A DNA stretch of 64,000 nt from Chitinophagaceae bacterium (GTDB lineage: Bacteria; Bacteroidota; Bacteroidia; Chitinophagales; Chitinophagaceae). The translations under genes and the position numbers were made by a program. The stretch lies in assembly GCA_016787085.1 (NCBI GenBank), contig JAEUVJ010000028.1, positions 1 to 64,000 on the forward strand, written 5' to 3'. Positions 1 to 7,951 of the stretch are shown here, piece by piece (positions within the stretch are counted from its first letter, which is position 1; every line of letters starts with the position of its first letter). Below the pieces are notes generated by a model. The model made no database searches, had not been told where the DNA came from, and was given only the letters and a program-made list of their open reading frames with translations.

Positions 1-125
1 TTGTTGGCATTGATGATGAACCAGCCGATGATCCCCAGCAGGAAGAGAACGAGGGTAACACCGATGATCGCCATAAAGTACGATGGTTTGCCACGTTTGA
101 TAGAGGCCTTACCAGTTTGCGCCAT
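1..125 (-). CDS. ftsX: Cell division protein FtsX, N-terminal part
   Basis: This is the first 41 codons of a minus-strand gene that runs off the left edge of the window. The translation begins MAQTGKASIKRGKPSYF and then enters a hydrophobic segment (MAIIGVTLVLFLLGIIGWFIINAN), which matches the cytoplasmic N-terminus and first membrane helix of Bacteroidota FtsX, the permease-like partner of FtsE in the divisome. The start is the ATG read at 125-123, about 30 bases downstream of a TAnnTTTG promoter box. Assignment rests on this short N-terminus only, so it is probable rather than certain. Confidence 0.7.
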   Translation of the reverse strand, partial: MAQTGKASIKRGKPSYFMAIIGVTLVLFLLGIIGWFIINAN

Positions 126-154
126 AGTAATGGATTTAGAAAGTAATGGGTTCG

Positions 155-162
155 CAAAAATA
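155..162 (-). promoter_or_regulatory. TAnnTTTG promoter box for ftsX
   Basis: Read on the minus strand the bases are TATTTTTG, a match to the Bacteroidota -7 element. It lies 30 bases upstream of the ftsX start. Confidence 0.5.
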
Positions 163-202
163 GCCAATTCAGGGCTATTCGCAGAATGCTGCGCACAATC
201 AG

Positions 203-234
203 TATTTTTGCGCCCCTGACTGTAAACGTCAGGG
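203..234 (+). promoter_or_regulatory. Promoter box followed by a hairpin in the leuS leader
   Basis: A plus-strand TATTTTTG box at 203-210 is followed at once by a perfect 7-bp stem (CCCTGAC 214-220 with GTCAGGG 228-234) and then TTCTTT. Nothing is encoded upstream on this strand that would need a terminator, because ftsX diverges. The hairpin would lie at the very 5' end of a leuS transcript and could be an attenuator, an RNA-stability element or a small RNA. The remaining 130 bases before leuS show no clear leader peptide. Confidence 0.4.
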
Positions 235-365
235 CTTCTTTAAACGATGGCTTCCGGGTGATATTGCCGCATGATGTAAGTTATTTGTTAAAGTGACAGA
301 TAAGCTCCGGGAACGATGATAGTGATTCTAAAGCGGGTTATCCAAAAAAATATATAAAGAAAGGG

Positions 366-3300
366 ATGGAATACAACTTCAGGGATATTGAAAAGAAATG
401 GCAGCAGCAATGGCGTGATACCGGCATTTACAGAGTGCCGAATGAAAGTAACAAGCCGAAGTATTATGTACTGGACATGTTTCCGTACCCGAGCGGGGCG
501 GGGTTGCATGTAGGTCATCCGCTGGGTTATATCGCTTCGGATATCTACAGCCGCTATAAAAGATTAAAAGGCTTCAACGTGCTGCACCCGATGGGGTATG
601 ATGCATTCGGGTTACCGGCTGAACAATATGCTATTGATCACGGTATCCATCCCGCTGTATCTACTGCAGCTAATATTACGAATTTCCGTAGCCAACTGGA
701 TAAGATCGGTTTTTGTTTTGACTGGGACAGGGAGGTGAATACATCGCAGCCGGGATATTATAAATGGACACAGTGGATCTTTTTGCAGTTGTTTGATTCA
801 TTTTATAACCGGAAAACCGGTAAGGCGGAAAGGATACAGGCGCTGATCAGTGATTTCGAAAAAGAGGGTAATAGCAATCATGTATGCCCGGGGGATGCTT
901 CGATACGATTCTCAGCCACTGAATGGAAAGCCTTTGATGAAAAACAGCAAATGGATGTGCTGATGCAGTATCGCCTTGCTTATTGCGGCGTGGGTGAAGT
1001 GAACTGGTGCGAAGCGCTGGGAACTGTATTAGCCAATGATGAAGTGGTGAACGGAGTAAGTGAAAGAGGCGGTTATCCGGTAGTGAAAAAGAAATTGCGT
1101 CAATGGTACCTGCGCATCACCGAATATGCTGATCGTTTGCTGGAAGGACTGGACAGGATCGAATTCAGTGAGGCAATGAAGGAAATGCAGACGAACTGGA
1201 TCGGGAAGAGCAGCGGGGCAGAGATCGACTTTAGGATACAGAGGCCCCCTCTAACTCCCCCAAAGGGGGAGGATACGCCTCCGAAATACCAGACAGCACA
1301 ACCGTCTTTGTACAACATCACAAAGAGATTGGCTGAAGAGAAAAGAAAAAATCCTACTCATGAAGAAATGATCCTATGGGAAAAGCTAAGAAATCACCAG
1401 GCGGGTTTTCATATCAGGCGGCAGCACATCATAGGCTCTTACATTGTTGATTTTGTCTGTCTGCAAAAAATGATGACGATCGAGGTGGACGGTGGTTACC
1501 ATAACGATCCTGAAGTACAACTTTATGATAAAGCCAGAACAGAGTTTTTAAAAGAACAGGGATTTACTGAATTGCGTTTTACCAATGATGAGGTAAGAAA
1601 TCACGTAGAGACGGTAGTAAAAAAGATAAAAGAAGAACTTTCCAAAAAAGAAAGTATTTCCAAAAGACTGGACTCTCCGGAAGTCTCCCCCTTAGGGGGA
1701 GATTTAGAGGGGGCCCCAATACTCCGGGTTTACACCACCCGCCCCGACACCATCTTCGGTGTTGACTTCATGGTTATTGCTCCTGAGCATGACCTGGTAG
1801 ATAAAATAAAAACCGCTGAACAAGCAACAGCCGTTGACGAATATATCACTTATGTAAAAAGCCGAAGTGAAAGGGAACGCATGGCTGAGAAAAAGATCAC
1901 GGGTGTATTCACCGGAGCCTATGCCATCAATCCTTTCGACGGCCGGGAGATACCTATCTGGATATCGGAATATGTACTGGCGGGCTATGGAACCGGCGCT
2001 ATCATGGCCGTGCCCTGCGGTGATGAAAGGGATCACAAGTTTGCACAGCATTTCGGTATTCCCATCACCAATATCATCGGTAAACATTATAACGGCGAAG
2101 AAGCGAACCCGACCAAGGATGCGGTACTGGAGAATTCTGATTTCATCAATGGTATTGTGATGCGGGATGCGATAGATGTGGTGATAAATAGAATTGAAGA
2201 GATGGGCATCGGCGTAAGAAAAGTGAATTACAAGATGCGGGATGCCGCCTTCAGCCGCCAGCGCTACTGGGGCGAACCTTTCCCCATCAAATGGATCAAT
2301 GGCATCGCTTATCCTTTGGATGAAAGTGAACTGCCGCTGGAACTGCCACAGGTAGATAGTTACAAACCCGGTCCGGAAGGCGAAGGACCGCTGGCGAATA
2401 TTCCTGCATGGATACACAAAAAAGTAAAGCTTGCCAAAGAATCGGAGTCTGAAGTCTCCTCCCTTGGGGGAGATTTAGAGGGGGCTCTCGAGACGAACAC
2501 CATGCCCGGTTATGCCGGTTCATCATGGTATTTTCTCCGCTATATGGACCCGCAGAATGAAAAGGAATTCTGCAGCCGAAAAGCTTCTGACTATTGGGGA
2601 CAGGTAGATCTGTACATCGGAGGAACAGAGCATGCCGTAGGACATTTGTTATACAGCCGCATGTGGACGAAAGTCTTGTGTGATCTCGGATATATCGGGC
2701 ATGATGAGCCTTATAAGAAACTGGTGAACCAGGGGATGATACAGGGGGTGTCTCAATATATATATCGGTATCAGTTTAATGATGATCCGCTTCCGATGAA
2801 GAGGATAACTAACCCAATTGCAGTAATGGAAGGGCATTGGCCGACACTAAGCGAGCCACATACATGGTTTTATTCAGCAGATTCAAAAATAATAGATGTC
2901 TATGCAAATGCTTTCAGTAAAGTAATTATTCCTATCGAGTTTGTTAACCATAAAGGAGAAGTTGACTTAGCGAGATTGATTAAATATAAATTTTCTGACG
3001 ATAAAGTTGTTTTTGTTAACGATAGCTCTGTTTATTTAGATGGAAATTGGAGTAGTGTTTCTGGTATTGAAGGAAATTTTGTTTTTAAGTCAACTCCAGA
3101 AGTTGAAAAAATGTCCAAATCCAAATTCAATACCGTTAACCCTGATGACTTAGTGTCGAAATACGGCGCCGACACCTTCCGCATGTATGAAATGTTCCTC
3201 GGCCCGGTAGAGATGAGCAAACCATGGGATACCAAAGGCATTGAAGGCGTGCACCGTTTTTTGAAAAAGCTCTGGCGTTTGTTCTTTGATGAAGTAAAAG

Positions 3301-3827
3301 GAAAAGTATGGAATGAGGAAAAGGCAACCGATGCGGAACTGAAAGTGTTGCACAAAACCATCAAACAAATAGAAGAAGCGACCGAACGTTTCAGTTTCAA
3401 TACGGGTGTCAGCGGTTTTATGATCGCCGTGAATGAGCTAACCGACCTGAAGTGCCATAAAAAAGAAATACTCGAACCGCTATTGATATTATTAGCGCCT
3501 TACGCCCCGCATATTGCGGAGGAGCTGTATGCGCAGCTACGGCAAGTCCCCTCCTTGGGAGGGGATTTAGGGGAGGCCGGGGGGGCTTCTATCCTGAATG
3601 CCAGGTATCCCAGATTTGAGGCGAAGTATGTTGCCGAAAGCAGTAAGGAATACCCGATCTCCATAAATGGAAAGCTGCGCACCACGATGAACATTGCACT
3701 GGATGCCTCACAGCCGGAAGTGGAGAAATTAGTTCTCGATAATGATGTAGTGAAGAAGTGGTTGGAAGGCAAACCACCCAAAAAGATCATTTTTGTGAAG
3801 GGTAAGATGGTGAATGTGGTAATATAA
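366..3827 (+). CDS. leuS: Leucyl-tRNA synthetase with in-frame insertions, including a DUF559 domain
   Basis: Charges tRNA-Leu with leucine in the cytoplasm. The class I HIGH-type motif is HVGH (residues 48-51) after PYPSGAGL, KMSKS is at about 915-919, and the editing-domain threonine-rich motif TTRPDT is at 457-462. At 1153 residues it is some 200 longer than usual Bacteroidota LeuRS. Most of the excess is an insert at about residues 293-450 between the end of the first catalytic segment (EIDFRIQ) and the editing-domain strand LRVYTTRPDT. The insert holds a complete DUF559 nuclease-like domain bounded by inverted palindromic repeats. Two more repeat copies add short stretches near residues 696-710 and 1060-1075. 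A segment before KMSKS (2880-3110) is markedly AT-rich. The frame stays open throughout and all catalytic motifs remain, so the gene is probably functional. Confidence 0.95.
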   Translation: MEYNFRDIEKKWQQQWRDTGIYRVPNESNKPKYYVLDMFPYPSGAGLHVGHPLGYIASDIYSRYKRLKGFNVLHPMGYDAFGLPAEQYAIDHGIHPAVSTAANITNFRSQLDKIGFCFDWDREVNTSQPGYYKWTQWIFLQLFDSFYNRKTGKAERIQALISDFEKEGNSNHVCPGDASIRFSATEWKAFDEKQQMDVLMQYRLAYCGVGEVNWCEALGTVLANDEVVNGVSERGGYPVVKKKLRQWYLRITEYADRLLEGLDRIEFSEAMKEMQTNWIGKSSGAEIDFRIQRPPLTPPKGEDTPPKYQTAQPSLYNITKRLAEEKRKNPTHEEMILWEKLRNHQAGFHIRRQHIIGSYIVDFVCLQKMMTIEVDGGYHNDPEVQLYDKARTEFLKEQGFTELRFTNDEVRNHVETVVKKIKEELSKKESISKRLDSPEVSPLGGDLEGAPILRVYTTRPDTIFGVDFMVIAPEHDLVDKIKTAEQATAVDEYITYVKSRSERERMAEKKITGVFTGAYAINPFDGREIPIWISEYVLAGYGTGAIMAVPCGDERDHKFAQHFGIPITNIIGKHYNGEEANPTKDAVLENSDFINGIVMRDAIDVVINRIEEMGIGVRKVNYKMRDAAFSRQRYWGEPFPIKWINGIAYPLDESELPLELPQVDSYKPGPEGEGPLANIPAWIHKKVKLAKESESEVSSLGGDLEGALETNTMPGYAGSSWYFLRYMDPQNEKEFCSRKASDYWGQVDLYIGGTEHAVGHLLYSRMWTKVLCDLGYIGHDEPYKKLVNQGMIQGVSQYIYRYQFNDDPLPMKRITNPIAVMEGHWPTLSEPHTWFYSADSKIIDVYANAFSKVIIPIEFVNHKGEVDLARLIKYKFSDDKVVFVNDSSVYLDGNWSSVSGIEGNFVFKSTPEVEKMSKSKFNTVNPDDLVSKYGADTFRMYEMFLGPVEMSKPWDTKGIEGVHRFLKKLWRLFFDEVKGKVWNEEKATDAELKVLHKTIKQIEEATERFSFNTGVSGFMIAVNELTDLKCHKKEILEPLLILLAPYAPHIAEELYAQLRQVPSLGGDLGEAGGASILNARYPRFEAKYVAESSKEYPISINGKLRTTMNIALDASQPEVEKLVLDNDVVKKWLEGKPPKKIIFVKGKMVNVVI
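1241..1272 (-). repeat. Palindromic element copy A (left end of the DUF559 cassette)
   Basis: Hairpin CTCCCCC-AAA-GGGGGAG at 1255-1271 preceded by GGCCCCCTCTAA. This copy is inverted relative to copies B, C and D. Within LeuRS it reads RPPLTPPKGE. Confidence 0.8.
1681..1717 (+). repeat. Palindromic element copy B (right end of the DUF559 cassette)
   Basis: Hairpin CTCCCCC-TTA-GGGGGAG at 1685-1701, then AT and TTAGAGGGGGCC. It is translated as EVSPLGGDLEGA in LeuRS. Confidence 0.8.
2451..2487 (+). repeat. Palindromic element copy C, in leuS
   Basis: Starts GAAGTCTCC like copy B. The hairpin is CTCCTCC-CTT-GGGGGAG at 2456-2472 (one T-G wobble), followed by TTAGAGGGGGC. It is translated as EVSSLGGDLEGA, the same frame as copy B, just before the conserved LeuRS segment TMPGYAGSSWYF. 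Confidence 0.8.
2880..3110 (+). other. AT-rich patch within leuS
   Basis: Bases 2941-3060 contain 35 G or C out of 120 (29%), while 3181-3240 just downstream contain 30 of 60 (50%). The encoded stretch precedes KMSKS and aligns only loosely, from memory, with the usual LeuRS sequence there. It may be a segment of foreign origin or a fast-evolving loop. Confidence 0.55.
3543..3580 (+). repeat. Palindromic element copy D, in leuS
   Basis: Hairpin CCCCTCC-TTG-GGAGGGG at 3548-3564, then AT and TTAGGGGAGGCC. It is translated as QVPSLGGDLGEAGG, the same frame as copies B and C, between EELYAQL and SILNARYP in the anticodon-binding region. Confidence 0.8.
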
Positions 3828-3832
3828 AAACA

Positions 3833-3883
3833 ATGAGCTCCGGGACTGATAGTTCAATTCGTGTTCAAAGTCCAGAAGCTCAT
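3833..3883. repeat. Inverted repeat downstream of leuS
   Basis: ATGAGCT (3833-3839) pairs with AGCTCAT (3877-3883), with further pairing of GGACT to AGTCC inside. There is no clear T-run next to the stem. It lies between the convergent leuS and TonB receptor genes and may serve as a weak terminator for both. Confidence 0.35.
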
Positions 3884-3904
3884 AGCTTATTGCCTGCAGC
3901 TTTT

Positions 3905-6124
3905 TTATAGTTTAGCGCCTACACTGACAAAGAATGTCCTTCCATCAGCCGGTAATGCACCCGGACCGGGATAACCGCCTGCACGGCGGGTAAAATATCT
4001 TTCATCGGTAAGGTTGTTTATCCCTGTCTTCAGGCTGATCCCTTTTGTGAATTTATAAGAGGCAGTAAGATCAGTTACGGTATAAGCAGGTATCAGGCCA
4101 TTTTGTGCATTAGCCGTTGGCAATAATGTATTATTAGCATCGCTGAACGTTTCTCCCACACGGCTTACCTGTGCTGTGATCAAAAATGCTTTATACCCTG
4201 CAGTGATACCACCACGAAAAATATTACGGGGCGCATTCTCCACTCTTTTTCCTTTGGTAGCGGCATCCTTATGGTCATTGCTGTATCGGGCATCCGTATA
4301 ACTATACGAGCCAAAGATGATCAGGTCAGCTTTGTGATTTTTTGTGAATGCCCTTACCGGGTTGAATTCTGCATAGCCTTCAAAACCTTTGCTGCTGCTG
4401 TTGCCTACATTGGTGATCAAACGATAAGCCGGAGTTCCGGTAATGGTCACTGTACCGATGCGGTCATTGTACTGCAAATAGAAACCGCTGATGTCAAATT
4501 GCAGGTAATCTTTTACTTTTCCGCGATAACCAAGGTCGGCATTGAATCCTTTTGCATCTTCCAGGTCCTGGTCCACTACATCCGTGGTGGGCGGCGCCTG
4601 CAGGTTGGCAAACTGGATCGGACGATACGCCTGTGAGTAATTAACATAGAACTCTGTCCCTTTGGTTACATGGTATTCAGCGCCGATGCCGGCCAATAAA
4701 AAGCTGCGGCTGCGATTAATGTTTTGTAACAATATCTCAGCGCCGCCGCTGGTATAACCATTGCGCCCCGAGGCCGATCCTTCCAGCCATTCGTAACGGA
4801 TGCCGGGTACCACCAGGATTTTATCAGTAATACGGAATATGTTCTCTGCAAACACAGCTGCATTATGCGAGATGAATTCTACATCTCTTGGATAATTACC
4901 GGTCACCGTTACGTCGTAATCCGACCCGGTAGTTCCTTTTCCGTCTGCGCGGCGATAAGTTTTACCTGTGTATAAACGAAGACCCGCTGATAAGGTGTTA
5001 TCCATTCTTCCGATGCTGTAGTTGGTGATAAAACGGCTTTCCATCCCATAGTTCCTGTATTGGTCTAAGTTTACTACCCTGTTATTATATACACCTGTGG
5101 CGGCATTAATGCTATCCTTCACCAGTACAGATTGTAAAAACCCAACACTGTTACGGTCACCGATGGTGGCAAAGAACTTGGTATTCAGTCTTGCTTTGTC
5201 GCTGAAGGTATAATTAAAGATCAAAGCAGGAGCGGTCCATTTGATATCAAACCAGTTGCGGCTGCGCAGGCTTTTTTGTGCATCAGCATACAGCATGGAG
5301 TCCGTTAGTCCGCCTGCCTGCTGGCTGCGGATATGCGAGTGCATCACTTCAGCGGTCAGCGAAAGTTTCTTTGTAAAATAGTAAGTAGCCGTGCCATACC
5401 CTGCATTTGTGTAGTAGCGGCTGTTTTGTCTCCAGCCATCGCCATTGCGGTGATCAAAGAAAGCATAGTAGTGAAACTTTTCAGTTTTGCCGCCAATAGC
5501 ATTGTAGCTGTTGAAAAGCGCATTGCTCCCGACCGTTTGCTGCGTTTCAAATTCAAATTTCTTGTTGATCTCGCTTCCGTTGCGAAGGATATAATTCACC
5601 AGGCCACCGAACTGCGGACCGTATTGCAATGAACCTTGTCCGCGTACCACTTCGATCCGTTGCACAGCCTGTAACTGCGGATTGTAATAGGCCTCAGGAT
5701 AACCAAAGGGGTCAGCAGCGATATCATACCCGTTCTGCCGGACATTGAATTCCCAGCTGCGGTTAGGGCTTAGTCCTCTTGCAGCGATACCTATCTGGAT
5801 ACCGCTGGGATCACTTTCCCAGATATGGATACCGGCCACTTTTGCCATCACCTGCCGCATAGTATTAGTGACCACATTACCCTGGACATTATCGAGTACG
5901 ATCAACGCATTTTTTTTACCCGCATAAATCGAAGTGCCCACCACTTCAGGCAATTGCTGATAGTCGCTTTTGCTGTAGCGGCCTACTACCGTAATATCAG
6001 ATAAGTATTTATGTCTGGGATTTGTGGAGTCATCGTGAAAGACTTTATTCACTTCCTGGCCCATGGAAAAAAAACTCATGGTCAGCCCTGTCGCGATCAA
6101 TAGTCCAATTCTAATTCTAAGCAT
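3905..6124 (-). CDS. TonB-dependent outer-membrane receptor, FecA-like
   Basis: A 739-residue outer-membrane receptor. The chosen start gives a good signal peptide (MLRIRIGLLIATGLTMSFFSMGQ); a longer open frame upstream lacks one. The plug domain follows (VTNTMRQVMAKVAGIHIWE, then VQRIEVVRGQGSLQYGPQFGG), and the barrel ends with the usual C-terminal strand (RTFFVSVGAKL). The overall pattern resembles Fe(III)-dicitrate receptors (FecA). There is no carboxypeptidase-like N-terminal domain, so it is not SusC-like. No anti-sigma or sigma gene sits beside it. Iron-chelate uptake is likely from the family and from nearby ferritin, but the exact ligand is not shown. Confidence 0.85.
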   Translation of the reverse strand: MLRIRIGLLIATGLTMSFFSMGQEVNKVFHDDSTNPRHKYLSDITVVGRYSKSDYQQLPEVVGTSIYAGKKNALIVLDNVQGNVVTNTMRQVMAKVAGIHIWESDPSGIQIGIAARGLSPNRSWEFNVRQNGYDIAADPFGYPEAYYNPQLQAVQRIEVVRGQGSLQYGPQFGGLVNYILRNGSEINKKFEFETQQTVGSNALFNSYNAIGGKTEKFHYYAFFDHRNGDGWRQNSRYYTNAGYGTATYYFTKKLSLTAEVMHSHIRSQQAGGLTDSMLYADAQKSLRSRNWFDIKWTAPALIFNYTFSDKARLNTKFFATIGDRNSVGFLQSVLVKDSINAATGVYNNRVVNLDQYRNYGMESRFITNYSIGRMDNTLSAGLRLYTGKTYRRADGKGTTGSDYDVTVTGNYPRDVEFISHNAAVFAENIFRITDKILVVPGIRYEWLEGSASGRNGYTSGGAEILLQNINRSRSFLLAGIGAEYHVTKGTEFYVNYSQAYRPIQFANLQAPPTTDVVDQDLEDAKGFNADLGYRGKVKDYLQFDISGFYLQYNDRIGTVTITGTPAYRLITNVGNSSSKGFEGYAEFNPVRAFTKNHKADLIIFGSYSYTDARYSNDHKDAATKGKRVENAPRNIFRGGITAGYKAFLITAQVSRVGETFSDANNTLLPTANAQNGLIPAYTVTDLTASYKFTKGISLKTGINNLTDERYFTRRAGGYPGPGALPADGRTFFVSVGAKL

Positions 6125-6233
6125 GGTTGGTGTTTTCAGGGCGCAAAGGTCCTTCTGCCCATACAGACACTGCTTACGGAAAGGGAAAAACGGTTTACGC
6201 AATCAGGAAAACTGACCCATCAATGACAAATAA

Positions 6234-6262
6234 AAAAGGCCGTCTTGTTCAGACAGCCTTTT
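6234..6262 (-). terminator. Terminator after the DUF4920 gene
   Basis: AAAAGGC..GTCT pairs with AGAC..GCCTTTT, with T-runs on both strands. It ends the minus-strand transcript that leaves the DUF4920 gene. Confidence 0.65.
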
Positions 6263-6283
6263 TGCATAAGAATTATTTTTTAT

Positions 6284-6757
6284 TTACTCGACGATCACAA
6301 TGCCTTTGGCCAAAACCCTTATCTCTTTTTCAGGTTTGGTAATAGCGGCGATCTCTTCTTTTGATTTTTTAGCATCTTCGGCATAGTGCTGTAGTTCTGC
6401 TACTGACACCACTTTGGTTTTTACTTCTCCATCAATCACCACGGTTTTCCCTTTGGCAGCCAGGGGCAGAAAGAAACCATAGTCTTTCATTTTCACCATC
6501 GCGGTAGTGCTGTCGTTCACCTGTAGTTTTAACCAGCAACCTTTTTTGGGACATACATCCAAGATCTTTGCTTTGATCTTGGTATTCACTTCACCGGATT
6601 CACCGAGTTTAGCTGCGATATCTGCAATAGGCTTAGCGTCATCGGGGCTGATCTTTTCTCCGTACCATTCGCCGGTTTTGGCATCTCCGGCAGGGGGTTG
6701 AGCATTGACGGCAAAAGCGACAGAAGTAATGATAAAGCATAATAGTAATTTCCGCAT
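6284..6757 (-). CDS. DUF4920 domain exported protein
   Basis: A 157-residue protein with a signal peptide (MRKLLLCFIITSVAFAVNAQ) and a DUF4920 domain, recognised by the segment DVCPKKGCWLKL followed by VKMKDYGFFLPL and VVIDGEVKTKVVSV. The two cysteines in CPKKGCW are the hallmark of the family and may form a disulfide or bind metal; no reaction is known. The ATG at 6757 is chosen because it begins the signal peptide. Its promoter box overlaps the intergenic gap after the cytochrome c peroxidase gene, so it can be transcribed on its own or together with that gene. Confidence 0.8.
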   Translation of the reverse strand: MRKLLLCFIITSVAFAVNAQPPAGDAKTGEWYGEKISPDDAKPIADIAAKLGESGEVNTKIKAKILDVCPKKGCWLKLQVNDSTTAMVKMKDYGFFLPLAAKGKTVVIDGEVKTKVVSVAELQHYAEDAKKSKEEIAAITKPEKEIRVLAKGIVIVE

Positions 6758-6791
6758 ATTGATTGTTTTTTTAAATTTCCTGAAAGGATAA

Positions 6792-6799
6792 CAAAGATA
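6792..6799 (-). promoter_or_regulatory. TAnnTTTG box for the DUF4920 gene
   Basis: Minus-strand TATCTTTG, 35 bases upstream of the DUF4920 start. Confidence 0.5.
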
Positions 6800-6821
6800 G
6801 TTTTTCCCGTCAAATGGTTGC

Positions 6822-7901
6822 CTATTCGGGCAGAACAGGTTTTTTGAACTCGGGGGGCTGCACAGAAATAGCATGCAAAAAGGAAATCAGGTCTGTTATC
6901 TCCCTATTGGACAGGTAGAGCATTACACTTTCCTTTTTCCCCGGCCGGGGGGATAGCTTATTGTAATGAATGATAATATCGGCCATATGAGTCATCATGC
7001 CATTATGCATCCACGGGCCTGTTTTCATTACATCTCTCAGGGAAGGTGTTTTGAAATTGCCCGTGTCTTCTTCCTTGTGAGTTACATTATACAGGCCTTT
7101 ATCATTTTCCGGGTTGTCATTCAAATGAAAACCGCTATTGTGAAACTGGTTATCGGTAAATAGCGGGCCGTTATGGCAATTGATGCATCCTGCTTTGGTA
7201 CGGAATAAATGCAATCCTCTCAGCTCTGCATTATTCAGCGCATTTCTTTTTCCCGATAGAAACTCATCAAACTTTGTCCGGGGACTGGTGATAGTTCTTT
7301 CAAACGTGGCAATGGCTGTCGCTATGCGATCGGGGTCAATACCCGGGTCGCCGAATGCTGAATCGAACAATGCCGGATATCCTTTTATCTTCCGGAGATT
7401 ACGGGGCAGTTCACGCATATCACCATGCATCTCGCTTTCGCTGTTGATAGGGGCGAAAGCCTGGTCTTCGAGATCCCTTGCCCTGCCATCCCAGAATAAC
7501 TTTTTATAGAACCAGCTATTCTGGATCGTAGGTGAATTTCTTTTGTTCACCGCTCCTGCATGGCCGACAGATCTTTCTTTTCCATCTGTCCATGATAACT
7601 CAGGCTGATGACAGGTGGCGCAGGAAATTTTTCCTGAACTGCTTAACCGGGGGTCGAAGAACAATACCTTACCCAGTTCGATCAGGTGTTGCAGAGAATC
7701 AAGATGCGATTGCAGCGGGCTTCCTGGTAATACGCCCAATTCTTTCCAGGCTACACCCGCATCCACAAAAGGAGCAGGCCATTTGTCGGGCGATCGGGAA
7801 TAGATCTTTCTTAAACCGGCAGCAGGGTTATCGTTCCCGGTAAAAGAAACAGAAAGGAGAACGGCAAAGAACAGAACAGATAAGACAAGCCATTTGCGCA
7901 T
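6822..7901 (-). CDS. Dihaem cytochrome c peroxidase (MauG/CcpA family)
   Basis: A 359-residue exported protein with two c-type haem sites, CATCH (residues 94-98) and CINCH (239-243), arranged as in bacterial dihaem peroxidases. Family-typical stretches include LGKVLFFDPRLSSSGKISC, NSPTIQNSWF, LFWDGRA and FKTPSLRDVMKTGPWMHNG. It would act in the periplasm, reducing hydrogen peroxide with electrons from a small c-type cytochrome, or as a MauG-like oxidase. The N-terminus MRKWLVLSVLFFAVLLSVSF is a signal sequence, which favours the ATG at 7901 over the longer frame. A TATATTTG box lies only five bases upstream of this ATG. Confidence 0.9.
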   Translation of the reverse strand: MRKWLVLSVLFFAVLLSVSFTGNDNPAAGLRKIYSRSPDKWPAPFVDAGVAWKELGVLPGSPLQSHLDSLQHLIELGKVLFFDPRLSSSGKISCATCHQPELSWTDGKERSVGHAGAVNKRNSPTIQNSWFYKKLFWDGRARDLEDQAFAPINSESEMHGDMRELPRNLRKIKGYPALFDSAFGDPGIDPDRIATAIATFERTITSPRTKFDEFLSGKRNALNNAELRGLHLFRTKAGCINCHNGPLFTDNQFHNSGFHLNDNPENDKGLYNVTHKEEDTGNFKTPSLRDVMKTGPWMHNGMMTHMADIIIHYNKLSPRPGKKESVMLYLSNREITDLISFLHAISVQPPEFKKPVLPE

Positions 7902-7905
7902 CTGG

Positions 7906-7913
7906 CAAATATA
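7906..7913 (-). promoter_or_regulatory. TAnnTTTG box abutting the peroxidase start
   Basis: Minus-strand TATATTTG. With the usual few-base distance to the transcription start, the message would begin at or next to the ATG (7901), so it may be leaderless. Confidence 0.45.
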
Positions 7914-7951
7914 ATATCCTGTTTTTTGAAAACAACTGATAACAAGCGGAT

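Larger units (their letters stand above)
1241..1717 (+). mobile_element. DUF559 nuclease cassette bounded by inverted palindromic repeats, inside leuS
   Basis: The cassette starts and ends with inverted copies of one element. On the left is GGCCCCCTCTAA (1243-1254) then a 17-bp hairpin (1255-1271). On the right is a 17-bp hairpin (1685-1701) then TTAGAGGGGGCC (1704-1715), the exact reverse complement of the left 12 bases. Between them about 110 codons (leuS residues 314-425) encode a DUF559 domain, related to Vsr/PD-(D/E)xK nucleases. The expected motifs are present: RRQHIIGSYIVDF with D362, then IEVDGGYH with E373, D375 and H379. There is no start or stop codon of its own; it is read as part of LeuRS. 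Mobility is an inference from the structure. Confidence 0.7.

Noticed and set aside
1..219. Plus-strand open frame of 72 residues
   Set aside because: It lies opposite the ftsX start and its promoter, begins at TTG, and its translation has no family-like pattern. The minus-strand ftsX reading is much better.
1241..1717. The LeuRS insert as an intein
   Set aside because: No splicing motifs (N-terminal Cys/Ser block A or C-terminal HN followed by Cys/Ser/Thr) were seen at the edges, and DUF559 is not the usual intein endonuclease.
1704..2417. Minus-strand open frame of 237 residues inside leuS
   Set aside because: It is antisense to well-conserved LeuRS sequence and shows no recognisable motif.
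366..3827. The long leuS as a misassembly or fusion of two genes
   Set aside because: The frame is continuous, the catalytic motifs are in order, and the insert has defined repeat ends. A misassembly would not be expected to keep frame at four separate repeat sites.
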